64,000 nt of DNA from Desulfobulbus alkaliphilus (GTDB taxonomy: Bacteria; Desulfobacterota; Desulfobulbia; Desulfobulbales; Desulfobulbaceae). Below, one piece after another: positions 7,854 through 16,010 of the stretch. A program made the position numbers and the translations under genes. Within the stretch, counting starts at the first letter, position 1; each line of letters opens with the position of its first letter. The notes below the pieces were generated by a model that saw only the letters and a program-made list of their open reading frames with translations, did not search any database and was not told the origin of the DNA. The stretch is from contig NZ_JAFFQC010000001.1 in assembly GCF_016918545.1 (NCBI RefSeq), forward strand, positions 1 to 64,000, written 5' to 3'.

Positions 7854-8570
7854 ATGGTTGCGGACTATGGCGGGATAGCTCTGGGGAAGAAAGAGAAAAT
7901 GATCATCCACCTGCGCCATCACGGGGCGCGGGATGGGGTGACCGGTTCGTGTCATCAGCTTCTGCTGGACGAGAGAAAGAGCCTGCTCATCGATTGCGGC
8001 CTGGTGCAGGGCGCGGAGGCCGGCGACAATAGTGCTGTCGAAGGCGACGTGCTCAAAATCGATTTTCCGGTGGCGGATATCGTTGCCCTGGTGCTGACCC
8101 ATGTGCATATCGATCATGCCGGTCGCATTCCCTGGCTGCTGGCCGCGGGGTACAAGGGGCCGATCATCTGTTCCGAGCCCTCGGCGGCCCTGCTGCCCAT
8201 TGTCCTTGAGGATGCCTTCCGGCTGGCGGTGACCAGGCGGCGGGATGTGGTGGCCAATTATCTCCGGATGGTGCGGGAGCGCCTGGTGGTCCTGCCCTAC
8301 AACACGTTCCATACCCTGCTCGACTCCGAGAAACGGCGAGTGCGCGTCAGGCTGCAGCGGGCCGGACATATTCTTGGATCCGCGTATGTCGAGTGCGATC
8401 TTCTTGACAGAGAGACCGGGGTCAGCAAGCGGCTGGTTTTTTCCGGCGACCTGGGGGCACCGTGGACTCCGCTGCTGCCCGCGCCGCGATCGCCCTGGCG
8501 TGCCGACCTGCTGGTGCTGGAGAGTACCTACAGAAAAATACGGGGTCAGGCCTCCAAGTTGACAAGTTGA
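7854..8570 (+). pseudogene. Beta-CASP MBL hydrolase, N-terminal fragment
   Basis: From ATG 7854 the translation is almost identical to residues 1-225 of the complete protein at 14047-15480, including the zinc-binding HVHIDHAGRIP motif and the SGDLG segment. At about 8530 it breaks in ESTY and runs into a family-2 head, which adds a few foreign residues before a stop. The beta-CASP domain and the C-terminal motifs are lost, so the product cannot be an active nuclease of this family. Confidence 0.85.
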
Positions 8571-8572
8571 AC
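8535..8572 (+). repeat. Family-2 head at the truncation point of the MBL fragment
   Basis: ATACGGGGTCAGGCCTCC and CAAGTTGACAAGTTG, without the hairpin. It marks the exact point where the MBL gene is cut. Confidence 0.8.
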
Positions 8573-8663
8573 CTACCCTGGAATATACTATCGATTTGCT
8601 CTTGGCCTTTCTCCTTAACGGTCTAATTTTGGTAATAAAATCAGTCTGCTAAGGATTTTTTCT

Positions 8664-8729
8664 ATGCTTAAAACTCCCGACAATGTTATTGCATTTTCTA
8701 TATTGATTGTGCTGCATTTGTTGGCATAA
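8664..8729 (+). CDS. Possible 21-residue hydrophobic peptide
   Basis: A short frame starts ATG 8664 after AAGGA and encodes a short polar start (MLKTPDNV) followed by IAFSILIVLHLLA, enough for one membrane segment, then a stop. The size and character resemble type I TA peptides or membrane micro-proteins, but nothing else supports expression. It is the only coding candidate in 8573-8777. Confidence 0.2.
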   Translation: MLKTPDNVIAFSILIVLHLLA

Positions 8730-8777
8730 AACTATTGCAATTGTTGTTATTGATGGTTTGGATTTAACGAGGATGAG

Positions 8778-9113
8778 ATGCGCTATCGCTCAAGAGTGGT
8801 GGACAATGAATTGCGGCAGCGCCTCTCATCTACCGGCGCTGTTGTGATTGGAGGACCGAAAGCTTGCGGCAAGACGGCAACAGCCCGGATTCTGGCTGCC
8901 AGTGAGGTACTGCTTGATGGCGATGAAAATACCCGTCAGGCAGTTGCGGTTGACCCCCGCCTGGCATTGGCGGGCGATACGCCGCGTCTTATGGATGAGT
9001 GGCAGATTGAACCCGCCATCTGGAATCATATCCGACGAACAGTTGACGAGCGCGGCGCGCCGGGCCAGTTCATCCTGACCGGTTCAATTGACATGAAATC
9101 AAAAAATATCTGA
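8778..9113 (+). pseudogene. DUF4143-type AAA ATPase, N-terminal fragment
   Basis: It begins MRYRSRVVDNELRQRL and has Walker A GGPKACGKT, a DEWQIEPAIWNHIR segment and sensor-1 FILTGS, then ends abruptly in a short unrelated tail (IDMKSKNI). Complete members are about 400 residues, so only the first quarter remains. The same region, without Walker A, is found at 2044-2235. The truncated ATPase would lack the catalytic C-terminal half. Confidence 0.7.
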
Positions 9114-9116
9114 TAT

Positions 9117-9447
9117 GTGATCATACAGAGAAACTACAAGCGCCCCTTCATGCAATTTGTAAAAAAAGGCTCGCAAACCATTGCAGCTGGCAATTGAGGA
9201 CGCGGTCGATGTAGTCTGCGACACCCCGGATATAGCTGAAGCCAAGGCGGGAGATTTAGCTGGAATCAGGGTTTACAAATTCCGTTTCAAACGTCAGCAG
9301 TACCTGATAGCGTATCGCCCAGCCGCGCAGGAATTGATGGTTGAAGTGCTGGTCATTGACTTCTATCAGGTGGGTACGCACGAAAACTTCTACGAGACCC
9401 TCAAGCGTTACCTCAGAAAGGAGATCGACCGAGGAGAAAAACCATGA
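9117..9447 (+). pseudogene. RelE-family toxin with a 1-base insertion in an A7 run
   Basis: The frame with ATG 9150 reads RNYKRPFMQFVKK, the usual beginning of this toxin subfamily, then hits a stop. A second frame picks up as KKARKPLQLAIEDAVDVV and runs to KFRFKRQQYLIAYRP and LKRYLRKEIDRGEKP. The frames meet in the seven adenines at 9161-9167; six would give one continuous RelE-like protein. It overlaps the HTH antitoxin start by four bases (ATGA). Either the toxin is inactivated or rare transcriptional slippage restores it. TTG 9181 would give an N-truncated product. Confidence 0.7.
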
Positions 9448-9761
9448 ATCAGTCCCTTACCGCTGAAGACCTTTATGCCGAGATGAAGCGGATGCCTTCC
9501 AGTGAGCGGATTCGCTTCTTTGCCTTGCTCACCAGCAATGCCTTTCGCGAGGATGACTTCACCCATGACCAAGTATTCGGGACCGTTCACTGGGAGCCAT
9601 TTTCGGTACCAGAGGCAGCCGAGTACCTCGAAGTCTCTGTTCCAACCCTGCGCCGCTATGTGCAATCCGGCAAACTGAGGCCGGTGCAGGTTGTCGGGCG
9701 CAGTCAATTGTTTGATGCTGCGGATTTACGTTCTTTTAAACGAAAAAAGTCAGCTGCTTAG
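9444..9761 (+). CDS. HTH (excisionase-type) antitoxin, copy C, complete
   Basis: This is the only complete copy in view: 105 residues, starting MNQSLTAEDLYAEM after GAGGAGAAAA. The N-terminal helical part (to about residue 45) is followed by the helix-turn-helix (PFSVPEAAEYLEVS then VPTLRRYVQSGKLRP) and a C-terminal RKK tail. It overlaps the frameshifted RelE gene by four bases, the typical arrangement of this TA class. An intact antitoxin beside a broken toxin fits loss of toxin activity with the repressor kept. Confidence 0.8.
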   Translation: MNQSLTAEDLYAEMKRMPSSERIRFFALLTSNAFREDDFTHDQVFGTVHWEPFSVPEAAEYLEVSVPTLRRYVQSGKLRPVQVVGRSQLFDAADLRSFKRKKSAA

Positions 9762-9980
9762 AAGCGCGACACACAGTAACTAAATGGTCAACGCATGGAC
9801 ACGGGGTCAGGCCAAGAGTCCTTGCAAAAACACGGGGTCAGGTCTCAAGAAAAGAAATAGGAAACAGGCCACGGTTTCTGCTTTTCAAACCGAAACCGTG
9901 GCCTGTCTGTCCCCTATTTCTACTCTGCGTTGACTCAAGTGGTGTAACTGTTATATTTACAAGCATGGAAAGCTGTCTGC

Positions 9981-10262
9981 ATGAGATGTAAATTTGACCA
10001 CCAAAAGAGTAAAAAACTGAAAGCCGATCCCAGACGGGGAATTGGGTTTACAGAGGTTAAGGAGATATGGAATCATCCGCATTACGTGGACTTTCGGTCG
10101 GATGACCCGGAACAATTCCGTGCGATCGGTTGGGTGAAAGGGCAGCTTTTTTCAGTCATATATGAAATCAGAGAAGATGAGCAAGGAGAATATTATCATC
10201 TCGTTACGCTTTGGAAATCGACCAGGCAGGAGGAAATCTTATATGAAGAACATAGCTGGTAA
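9981..10262 (+). CDS. BrnT-family ribonuclease toxin, copy 2
   Basis: Same 93-residue protein as at 514, differing at two positions (Q for R in the early FDHQKS and K for Q in TEVKEIW). All conserved BrnT segments are present and the 20-base overlap with brnA is preserved, so this copy appears intact too. Two nearly identical pairs in one island would make loss of either neutral and give cross-protection between antitoxins. Confidence 0.75.
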   Translation: MRCKFDHQKSKKLKADPRRGIGFTEVKEIWNHPHYVDFRSDDPEQFRAIGWVKGQLFSVIYEIREDEQGEYYHLVTLWKSTRQEEILYEEHSW

Positions 10263-10515
10263 AACCAACCCGTCGGCCGATGAAATTGCTGAAAAAGCAG
10301 CGAGCGGCGAGGATGTGTCTCTGTATTTCACCAATAAAGGTGAAATGAAACCTGCAGTCCAGAGAGTGAACGTTGATTTTGGGGTTGATATGATCAAGGA
10401 ACTTGATGCCATTGCCAAGGAATTAAATGTCAGCCGCCAGGCTGTTATAAAGCTCTATGTGCGTCAATCCTTGAACCTGCATTATTTGGCTCGCAAAGGT
10501 ATGGAGTCAAAGTAA
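10243..10515 (+). CDS. BrnA-family antitoxin, copy 2
   Basis: The 90-residue ribbon-helix-helix antitoxin starts at ATG 10243 after AGGAGG (10227-10232). It differs from copy 1 by I for L in DMIKEL and V for L in KLYVRQ. The longer upstream reading frame from 10162 overlaps most of the toxin's C-terminus and is unlikely to be used. Confidence 0.75.
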   Translation: MKNIAGKTNPSADEIAEKAASGEDVSLYFTNKGEMKPAVQRVNVDFGVDMIKELDAIAKELNVSRQAVIKLYVRQSLNLHYLARKGMESK

Positions 10516-10595
10516 GCGTACAGAATGGATGAGGGTCAAGTCTTGACATGACAGTTGTCTTGGGCCTGTTAGGCTCGCAGGGTTTACTTCTTGTG

Positions 10596-10684
10596 CACGG
10601 GGTCAGGCCTCCAAGTTGGCAAGTTGATTTTCCCTGTTTTCCTTCCCACTGAAAAAAATCGCGGGCATGGCCCGCTCCTACAAG
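10596..10684 (+). repeat. Family-2 repeat with half-hairpin
   Basis: Head CACGGGGTCAGGCCTCC, spacer CTTCCCACTGAA and only the left arm of the hairpin. The next 10685-11033 has GTAACCGTTCACC (also at 1747 and, as GTAACCGTTCAG, 13227) but no gene I can support. Confidence 0.75.
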
Positions 10685-11033
10685 CAGTAACCGTTCACCT
10701 CTTTCCTACCCCCTGGCCAGTTAAGGTGACAGATTATTTAACTGGATCAGGTTCAAGTCCAGCCCCTTGATATGACAGTATCCGCTGCCAGCGCCTACGC
10801 CCTGGTGGCAGATTTAAAATCTACACCCTGCTGGTGAGCTAGCCGTGCCCGGGCGTGGACTGGATCACGATCACGCTGCAATAGCCTTGGGCAAGCAAAG
10901 TCGGTTACCAAACGTGGTTATTGACGGATATCATCAGGGAATGTTTGCATGATTAAGTTTTCTGTTTTTATTGATATTTTACTTGTTGCACTGTAAAATA
11001 AATGAGCAATCTTTGCATCAAGTGGAGGACAAG

Positions 11034-11483
11034 ATGAGCCGACTTATTATCAAGGAGCGAATGCTACGCTCCATCGCCAAGCGAAAAGGCGAAGTGGTGC
11101 TACGGGGGGATTTCGAGAAAATGGGCAGCCCGAGCCAGGTCAGTCGAGCCTTAAATGAGCTTATCAAGGCCGGTCGGCTGGTCCGTATCGGTTACGGGGT
11201 TTATGCCAAGGCCCGGGTCAGCTCGGTTAGCGGCAAGCCGGTACCGCGTGAGCCGTTGGAAGTGTTGGCATGGGAAGCCCTGGTTCGGCTTAAGGTTGAT
11301 GTCCGTACCGGTCGTGCTCAAACAGCTTATGCGGAAGGGAAAACCGGTCAAATTCCGATGCAGGCAACCTTCAGCACCGGCAACCGCCGGATTAGTCGTA
11401 AGCTGTCGGTTGGTAACCGTTCGGTTCGCTATGAAAACAATTACTCCGCAAGAACGAAACGCGATAATCGACCTCACGGGTGA
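11034..11483 (+). CDS. AbiEi-like / DUF6088 transcriptional regulator
   Basis: This 149-residue protein begins [19 protein letters not shown] and has a winged-helix with the phrase [20 protein letters not shown] followed by YGVYAKAR, the DUF6088/AbiEi-N pattern. Such proteins are the antitoxin partners of AbiEii-type nucleotidyltransferases. ATG 11034 follows GTGGAGGAC. The C-terminal half is rich in R/S/N and runs 53 bases into the AbiEii fragment in another frame; the downstream end may be altered by rearrangement. Confidence 0.6.
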   Translation: MSRLIIKERMLRSIAKRKGEVVLRGDFEKMGSPSQVSRALNELIKAGRLVRIGYGVYAKARVSSVSGKPVPREPLEVLAWEALVRLKVDVRTGRAQTAYAEGKTGQIPMQATFSTGNRRISRKLSVGNRSVRYENNYSARTKRDNRPHG

Positions 11484-11631
11484 GGGTCTTTCCCTCCTGC
11501 CGGCCGGCGTTCTAGAAAAAGACCTGCTGGTCACCGAGGTATTGCACAACCTCGTTGCCATGAATACACCAGAAGTGCAACTGGTATTTTGTGGTGGTAC
11601 TTGCCTGGCTAAAGCCCATGGCTTGATCAGC
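11431..11631 (+). pseudogene. AbiEii-type nucleotidyltransferase, N-terminal fragment
   Basis: From ATG 11431 the translation reads [18 protein letters not shown] to [18 protein letters not shown], containing the G-G-T nucleotidyltransferase motif. Immediately afterwards homology ends and the frame becomes proline-rich and unnatural. Only about 67 residues of a protein of roughly 300 remain. Confidence 0.6.
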
Positions 11632-11632
11632 C

Positions 11633-11840
11633 CACCTCCGCCCGCTTCAGTCCCACCAAATCGCCCACGACTTGGGCCAAACCAGCCTGATGTTCCCGGT
11701 CCACCCCAACCTCACCATCGAAGACATTCGACAGACCTGCACCGTCCTCCAACAGGTGATGGCTCAGGCCCAAGCAACAAACGGGAACGAGGGCGCTACT
11801 TCTTGCAACCATTTAAAATGGGGGAATACCCTTGGACCCC
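11633..11840 (+). pseudogene. C-terminal scrap resembling DegT/DnrJ/StrS aminotransferase
   Basis: In a frame shifted from the AbiEii fragment the sequence reads [20 protein letters not shown] then [18 protein letters not shown], which resembles the C-terminal end of sugar aminotransferases of the DegT/DnrJ/EryC1/StrS family. It follows the broken AbiEii gene without a spacer. The segment 11804-11832 (TACTTCTTGC to GGGGGAATACC) also resembles 1119-1150. This is memory-based recognition of a short piece, so confidence is limited. Confidence 0.4.
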
Positions 11841-12007
11841 GCTAGACATCATCCTGGCTCTCTATTGTCAAGCGGGATTGGAGTAATCAGATTATGACCT
11901 CGCTGTTTCTTCATAAAATCATACCCGTGCAATTGCACTACAAAAACAAGAGAGATGATGTGGCACCTGCCGCCCTCAAGGGCTGCGGGTGACGGCCATT
12001 ACAAAAT

Positions 12008-13201
12008 TCAGTACAGAAAACCAAGCAGCCACAGAGGTATTTTGTTACCGATCCCGTATTCTTCGTTGTCCCGGAGATCAAAGCTGTCTTTAATTCCTGA
12101 TATCTGGTTGAAATCCTTGTTCTTGCCCCCGACTTCGAACAGGTGCCGTTCGTCGACCAGGAAGTCTCCCCGAGCCGGATAGTGCAAGCGATGTCCGGCA
12201 TTGCCCAGCATGGTGGCGGCAAAGGTTTCCCGAATCGCGCCTTGTTGGGGATAATCGCAGAGAATGCTGAACAGGTTAGGGTTGTCGAAATACAGTTTGT
12301 CGGCTTTGGCCAGTGATTTATGAGCGGGTACCGTCCGCACCAGGCTGCCTTTTTCCAGGTAACCCAAGTAGGCGTACAGGGTACGGATATTGATCCTGGC
12401 CGCGCCGGCCAATTTGGTCACCTTTAATTCCAGGGGGGGCGACCGGCAGATCAGCTCCAGAATTCGGTTGAGTTTATTGAGATGATCTTTGTCGATATTG
12501 TAAATGACCGCCAGGTCGGAATCGATCATTTGCCGGACAACTTCGATCAATTTTATCGGATAGTCCACCACGCCTTCCCGGTAGAAAGGGTAGGCGCCGT
12601 AAGTCAGGTAGTCGCGGTACAACGGTAAAATCCTGCGGTCCGCCAGGCGGGTGACAATCTCGCCGGCAATCGCGGCATGGTCCTGGACCAGGGTGGCCAG
12701 ATCCAGGGCGGCAAACTCCAGGCCGGTTTCCAGTTCTACAAACTCGCGCAGAGAGAGGCAGGGCAGGTTGTAAATCACCGCCCGGCGGGACAGGTCCACT
12801 TTGGCATGGTCCAGGTGCAGCGCCGAAGAGCCGGTGAATATGACCCGCAGGGAAAGGGTGTCGTACACTGCTTTGAGGTCGGCGGCAAAGCCGCTTTGTT
12901 TGTGGATTTCGTCGATTACCAGCAATTGGCCGCCAAGCTTTTCAAATGCTTCGGCGATATCGTAGAGACGCATGGCGTTGACCCGGGGATGATCGGCGGT
13001 GACATAAAGCGCCTTCTCGGCCGCCAACCCTGACTCCTGAAGCAATTGCCTGACCAGAGTGGTTTTGCCCGCACCCCTTGGTCCCTTGATACCGACCAGT
13101 CGCCCGTGCGGATTAAGCTTCGCGTGGAGAAAACGCCGGTATTTTTCCTTTCGGCGTTGCAAGATGCTGCGGGACAGGGTGATTAAATGGTCGATATCCA
13201 T
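12008..13201 (-). CDS. AAA family ATPase with DUF4143-like C-terminus
   Basis: This 397-residue protein has Walker A GPRGAGKTT (about residues 40-48), Walker B LLVIDEIHK (about 94) and sensor 1 RVIFTGSSAL. The remainder resembles the DUF4143 half with a winged-helix segment (LAGAARINIRTLYAYLGYLE) and a terminal nuclease-like stretch with GDFLVDERHLFEVGGKNK. It is distinct in sequence from the ATPase at 4508 and from the fragments at 2044 and 8778. A long imperfect hairpin lies just upstream. Cellular role is unknown; such genes are typical of mobile islands. Confidence 0.7.
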   Translation of the reverse strand: MDIDHLITLSRSILQRRKEKYRRFLHAKLNPHGRLVGIKGPRGAGKTTLVRQLLQESGLAAEKALYVTADHPRVNAMRLYDIAEAFEKLGGQLLVIDEIHKQSGFAADLKAVYDTLSLRVIFTGSSALHLDHAKVDLSRRAVIYNLPCLSLREFVELETGLEFAALDLATLVQDHAAIAGEIVTRLADRRILPLYRDYLTYGAYPFYREGVVDYPIKLIEVVRQMIDSDLAVIYNIDKDHLNKLNRILELICRSPPLELKVTKLAGAARINIRTLYAYLGYLEKGSLVRTVPAHKSLAKADKLYFDNPNLFSILCDYPQQGAIRETFAATMLGNAGHRLHYPARGDFLVDERHLFEVGGKNKDFNQISGIKDSFDLRDNEEYGIGNKIPLWLLGFLY

Positions 13202-13226
13202 GCTGAAAACCTACTGTTTTTTTTGT

Positions 13227-13281
13227 AACCGTTCAGTTTCCAGGTTATGCAGTCTTTTTCATAACCCGGTGAACGGTTGCG
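13227..13281. repeat. Nested inverted repeat upstream of the ATPase gene
   Basis: GTAACCGTTCA and CAGGTTATG on the left pair with CATAACCCG and TGAACGGTTGC on the right, forming a nested stem around CAGTCTTTTT. It lies in the leader of the minus-strand ATPase and might be an operator or a REP; its left motif recurs at 1747 and 10685. Confidence 0.5.
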
Positions 13282-13413
13282 TTTTTATTGTATCGCAATA
13301 CATCAAAACAGTACCATTTACTGTACTACGATGCAACATGCATCAAAGGGACGTTGCTTCCCTGATCCGCACGCACAGCCTTTAAAAATACATCCAGATT
13401 TTCAGTAGAAATA

Positions 13414-13464
13414 GGGGACAGACCACGGTTTTGCTTGGGAAACAGAAAAGCTGGTCTGTCCCCC
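13414..13464. repeat. Hairpin with GGGGACAGACCA arms
   Basis: GGGGACAGACCACGG on the left and TGGTCTGTCCCC on the right form a 12-bp stem. Similar to the spacer hairpins at 385-455 and 9852-9922, which also carry GTCCCCTATTTC. Confidence 0.6.
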
Positions 13465-13483
13465 ATTCCCTGCTGCAGGGGGG

Positions 13484-13537
13484 GGCGTGTCGTCCAAGCT
13501 GTTGTTGATGAGTGCGCCGAAAGTGGCCGTGTCTTCC
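13484..13537 (+). pseudogene. 54-bp scrap of a DUF3368 toxin gene
   Basis: The translation RVVQAVVDECAESGRVF matches residues around 30-48 of the DUF3368 toxin at 3260 (RVAQAVVDECAEGGRVF). It is followed by a family-2 half-hairpin (13562-13602). No other part of the gene is present. Confidence 0.65.
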
Positions 13538-13561
13538 CAGGATGTTCCCTTGGGATTTTTG

Positions 13562-13602
13562 GGTCGCGGGCATGGCCCGCTCCTACAAGTTCGGTGGTGG
13601 GG
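13562..13602 (+). repeat. Family-2 half-hairpin
   Basis: GTCGCGGGCATGGCCCGC then CTCCTACAAGTTCGGTGG and GGCCC, as in the copy at 3848-3888. The right arm is absent. Confidence 0.7.
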
Positions 13603-13639
13603 CCCTTGCTTGAGGTAGGTAGGTTGCAAATGATGGACA

Positions 13640-13951
13640 CTATTTGATGTGTCGGTTTGGATCCTGCCGGCCATGCAACACGCGGATAATCTCCATTTGT
13701 CTGGATCTTACCTGATAGAACACAACCAGGCGTTCAACCGGAAAGCTGCGCATCCCAGACATAAGCTCAGGGCGTTCAATGCCGATGAGAGGCTGTTCTA
13801 TCAGCGCCCAAAACCGTTCTTTTAGATGCTCGAGATATCTTAAGGACTGGTTCGCTCCCCAGTTGCGCAGGCCAAATTGATAGATGTTTCTCAGGTCATC
13901 TTGAGCAACCGGTGAAATTATCAACCAGTATTGCCAAGGGTTTCGCTGCAA
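13640..13951 (-). CDS. ParE-family toxin, N-terminus fused to a family-1 fragment
   Basis: The core VAQDDLRNIYQFGLRNWG to LVVFYQVRSRQMEIIRVLH is a clear ParE/RelE-superfamily toxin with the expected final RQDPNRHIK. The first codons (MQRNPWQY) come from the family-1 element that abuts the gene, so the original start is probably lost; TTG 13951 is the first start in the frame. No ParD-like antitoxin is adjacent. It is either an expressed chimera or a remnant. Confidence 0.6.
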   Translation of the reverse strand: MQRNPWQYWLIISPVAQDDLRNIYQFGLRNWGANQSLRYLEHLKERFWALIEQPLIGIERPELMSGMRSFPVERLVVFYQVRSRQMEIIRVLHGRQDPNRHIK

Positions 13952-14010
13952 TTATAAAATTATTACAGTAAGATATGTCCAAAATAAGCGTCCAGCCGTC
14001 ACGGATTCAG
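13930..14010 (+). repeat. Family-1 element, right-end fragment
   Basis: From ATTGCCAAGGG to CACGGATTCAG, the same as 7737-7817. Together with the following 700 bases it is a duplicate of the region upstream of the truncated MBL gene. Confidence 0.85.
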
Positions 14011-14046
14011 GCAGGGGAAACAAACGTATTGACCAAGGGGGAGGCG

Positions 14047-15480
14047 ATGGTTGCGGACTATGGCAGGATAGCTCTGGGGGCGAAGGAAAAAATGGTTATC
14101 CACCTGCGCCATCACGGGGCGCGGGATGGGGTGACCGGTTCGTGTCATCAGCTTCTGCTGGATGAGAGAAAGAGCCTGCTCATCGATTGCGGCCTGGTGC
14201 AGGGTGCGGATGCCGGCGGCAATGCTGCCGCGGAGGGCGACCTGTTCAAAATTGATTTTCCGGTGGCGGATATTGTTGCCCTGGTGCTGACCCATGTGCA
14301 TATCGACCACGCCGGACGCATTCCCTGGCTGCTGGCCGCGGGGTACAAGGGGCCGATCATCTGTTCGGAGCCCTCGGCGGCCCTGCTGCCCATTGTCCTT
14401 GAGGATGCCTTCCGACTGGCGGTGACCAGGCGGCGGGATGTGGTGGCCAATTATCTCCGGATGGTGCGGGAGCGCTTGGTGGTCCTGCCTTACAATACGT
14501 TCCACACCCTGCTCGATACCGGAGAGCGGCAGGTGCGCATCAGGCTGCAGCGGGCCGGACATATTCTCGGTTCTGCCTATGTCGAATGCGATCTTGTCAA
14601 CAAAAAAACCAGGGTCAGCAAGCGGCTGGTTTTTTCCGGCGACCTGGGGGCGCCGTGGACTCCGCTGCTGCCGGCACCGCGACCGCCCTGGCGCGCCGAC
14701 CTGCTGGTGCTGGAGAGCACCTATGGTGACCGGCTGCATGAAAACCGGCGCCAGCGGCGACTGCGACTGCAGGCAGTGATCGAGCAGGCGCTGCGCAATG
14801 GAGGCATCGTGCTGATCCCGGCTTTCAGCATCGGCCGGACCCAGGAGATCCTCTACGAACTGGAAGATATTCTCCATCGTCGCAAGGGAAGCAGTCTGGC
14901 TGATGTGCCGGTTTTACTTGACTCGCCCCTGGCCGGCAGGATCACCGAGGTGTACCGCGACCTCAAGCCCTGGTGGGACAAAGAGGCGCTCAGTAAACTT
15001 GCCCGTGGTCGCCGGCCCCTGGCTTTTGCTGGTCTGCACCGGGTCGACGGTCACGAGGATCATCTCCGGCTGGTGGATGCGTTGAGCCACAGCGGACGAT
15101 TGGCCCTGGTGGTTGCCGGCAGCGGCATGTGCACCGGTGGTCGCATCGTCACCTATCTGCAACGGATGCTGGGTGATCCCCGCCATTGCGTGCTCTTCAT
15201 CGGTTATCAGGCCGCGGGCACGCCGGGCCGCGATATCCAGCGCTATGGCCCGCAGGGGGGGTATGTATATCTGGATGGCGAGAAGGTGGCAATTCGTGCC
15301 CGGATCGAGACCATTGGCGGCTATTCGGCCCATGCCGATCAGGCCGGGCTGGTCCGGTTCGCCGCCCGGATGCGTCACCAGCCCGAGGCGATCCGTCTTG
15401 TTCACGGCGAGCCAACGGCCAAGGTGGCCTTGCGGCAGGCCCTGGTGGATGAAATGGGGCCGGGGGTTGACATTTCTTGA
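14047..15480 (+). CDS. Beta-CASP metallo-beta-lactamase RNA-processing nuclease
   Basis: A complete 477-residue MBL-fold hydrolase of the CPSF73/Ysh1-like type. Zinc motif HVHIDHAGRIP, the downstream SGDLG, beta-CASP motifs (ESTYGDR; VAGSGMCTGGRIVTYL) and the C-terminal RMMBL block (GGYSAHADQAGL, then LVHGE) are in order. Members cleave RNA at 3' ends or act as 5'-exonucleases; the substrate here is unknown. The ATG at 14047 has a GGGGGAGG ribosome binding site and matches the family start; longer frames run into the family-1 repeat. Two partial copies of this gene occur in the island. Confidence 0.85.
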   Translation: MVADYGRIALGAKEKMVIHLRHHGARDGVTGSCHQLLLDERKSLLIDCGLVQGADAGGNAAAEGDLFKIDFPVADIVALVLTHVHIDHAGRIPWLLAAGYKGPIICSEPSAALLPIVLEDAFRLAVTRRRDVVANYLRMVRERLVVLPYNTFHTLLDTGERQVRIRLQRAGHILGSAYVECDLVNKKTRVSKRLVFSGDLGAPWTPLLPAPRPPWRADLLVLESTYGDRLHENRRQRRLRLQAVIEQALRNGGIVLIPAFSIGRTQEILYELEDILHRRKGSSLADVPVLLDSPLAGRITEVYRDLKPWWDKEALSKLARGRRPLAFAGLHRVDGHEDHLRLVDALSHSGRLALVVAGSGMCTGGRIVTYLQRMLGDPRHCVLFIGYQAAGTPGRDIQRYGPQGGYVYLDGEKVAIRARIETIGGYSAHADQAGLVRFAARMRHQPEAIRLVHGEPTAKVALRQALVDEMGPGVDIS

Positions 15481-15521
15481 TCCAAAGAGGATAGGCAGAC
15501 AAGATAAAATTGTATTGTACC

Positions 15522-15646
15522 CGAATCCGTGACGGCTGGACTCTCGTTTCGGATATATGTTGCTGTAATCAAATTATAATTGCGAAGGAGCCTTTGATAA
15601 TACTTTTCACCAGCCGCCCTTCGGGGCATCCGCTCACGGATTCAGG
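15522..15646 (-). repeat. Family-1 element, short form (125 bp)
   Basis: Read on the minus strand it lacks the long central stem: CTGAATCCGTGAGCGG is followed directly by ATGCCCCGAAGGGCGGC, the TAATTATAATTTG stretch and CCAGCCGTCACGGATTC. It follows the MBL gene by about 40 bases. Confidence 0.85.
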
Positions 15647-15719
15647 TTTTATACAGGTGCCTGGTGTGTTCAGCCTCAAGGCTGGTCCTGGGGCTTCTTC
15701 GAACAGACAGTGTTTTTTG

Positions 15720-16010
15720 TTAAAGATGCCGATTGGAATCCATTTTTTGATGCAATATCCGCACAACATCAATCCCGCCAGGTGTCACCTTGAAGAAAAT
15801 GACGTGGGAGCCCGAATTGACTTTTCTGTACCCCGGTCTCACGTCACCGATGTGAATGGAATTTGTGGGATCGTTGCTTTGTCTTTCCATTGCCGCCCAC
15901 AGGTCACGAACATATTTCTCCGCCTGGTCCATGCCCCATCGGGCAAAGGTGAAATCCCAGATGTCGCCCAAGTCAGACCTGGCCCTGGGTGTCAGGGTGA
16001 CCCTGCTCAT
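15720..16010 (-). CDS. ParE-family toxin
   Basis: This 96-residue protein has all ParE features: VTLTPRARSDLGDIWDFT, the tryptophan-rich FARWG, RPGYRKVNSGSHVIFF and GIDVVRILHQKMDSNRHL. ParE toxins inhibit DNA gyrase in characterised cases. It overlaps the parD stop by four bases on the minus strand, giving the usual antitoxin-first operon. Unlike the ParE genes at 1161 and 13640, this one is intact. Confidence 0.85.
   Translation of the reverse strand: MSRVTLTPRARSDLGDIWDFTFARWGMDQAEKYVRDLWAAMERQSNDPTNSIHIGDVRPGYRKVNSGSHVIFFKVTPGGIDVVRILHQKMDSNRHL

Larger units (their letters stand above)
9468..10593. repeat. 1.1-kb direct repeat, right copy
   Basis: Gapless match to 1-1126 at offset 9467. 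It carries the HTH antitoxin (from codon 9), the hairpin spacer and the second BrnT/BrnA pair. Similarity ends at TTACTTCTTG (10584-10593), where a family-2 head begins in this copy. Confidence 0.9.

Noticed and set aside
9150-9200. Programmed -1 frameshift at the A-run of the RelE gene
   Set aside because: The downstream frame needs +1 (or loss of one A); a -1 slip on this run leads to the wrong frame.
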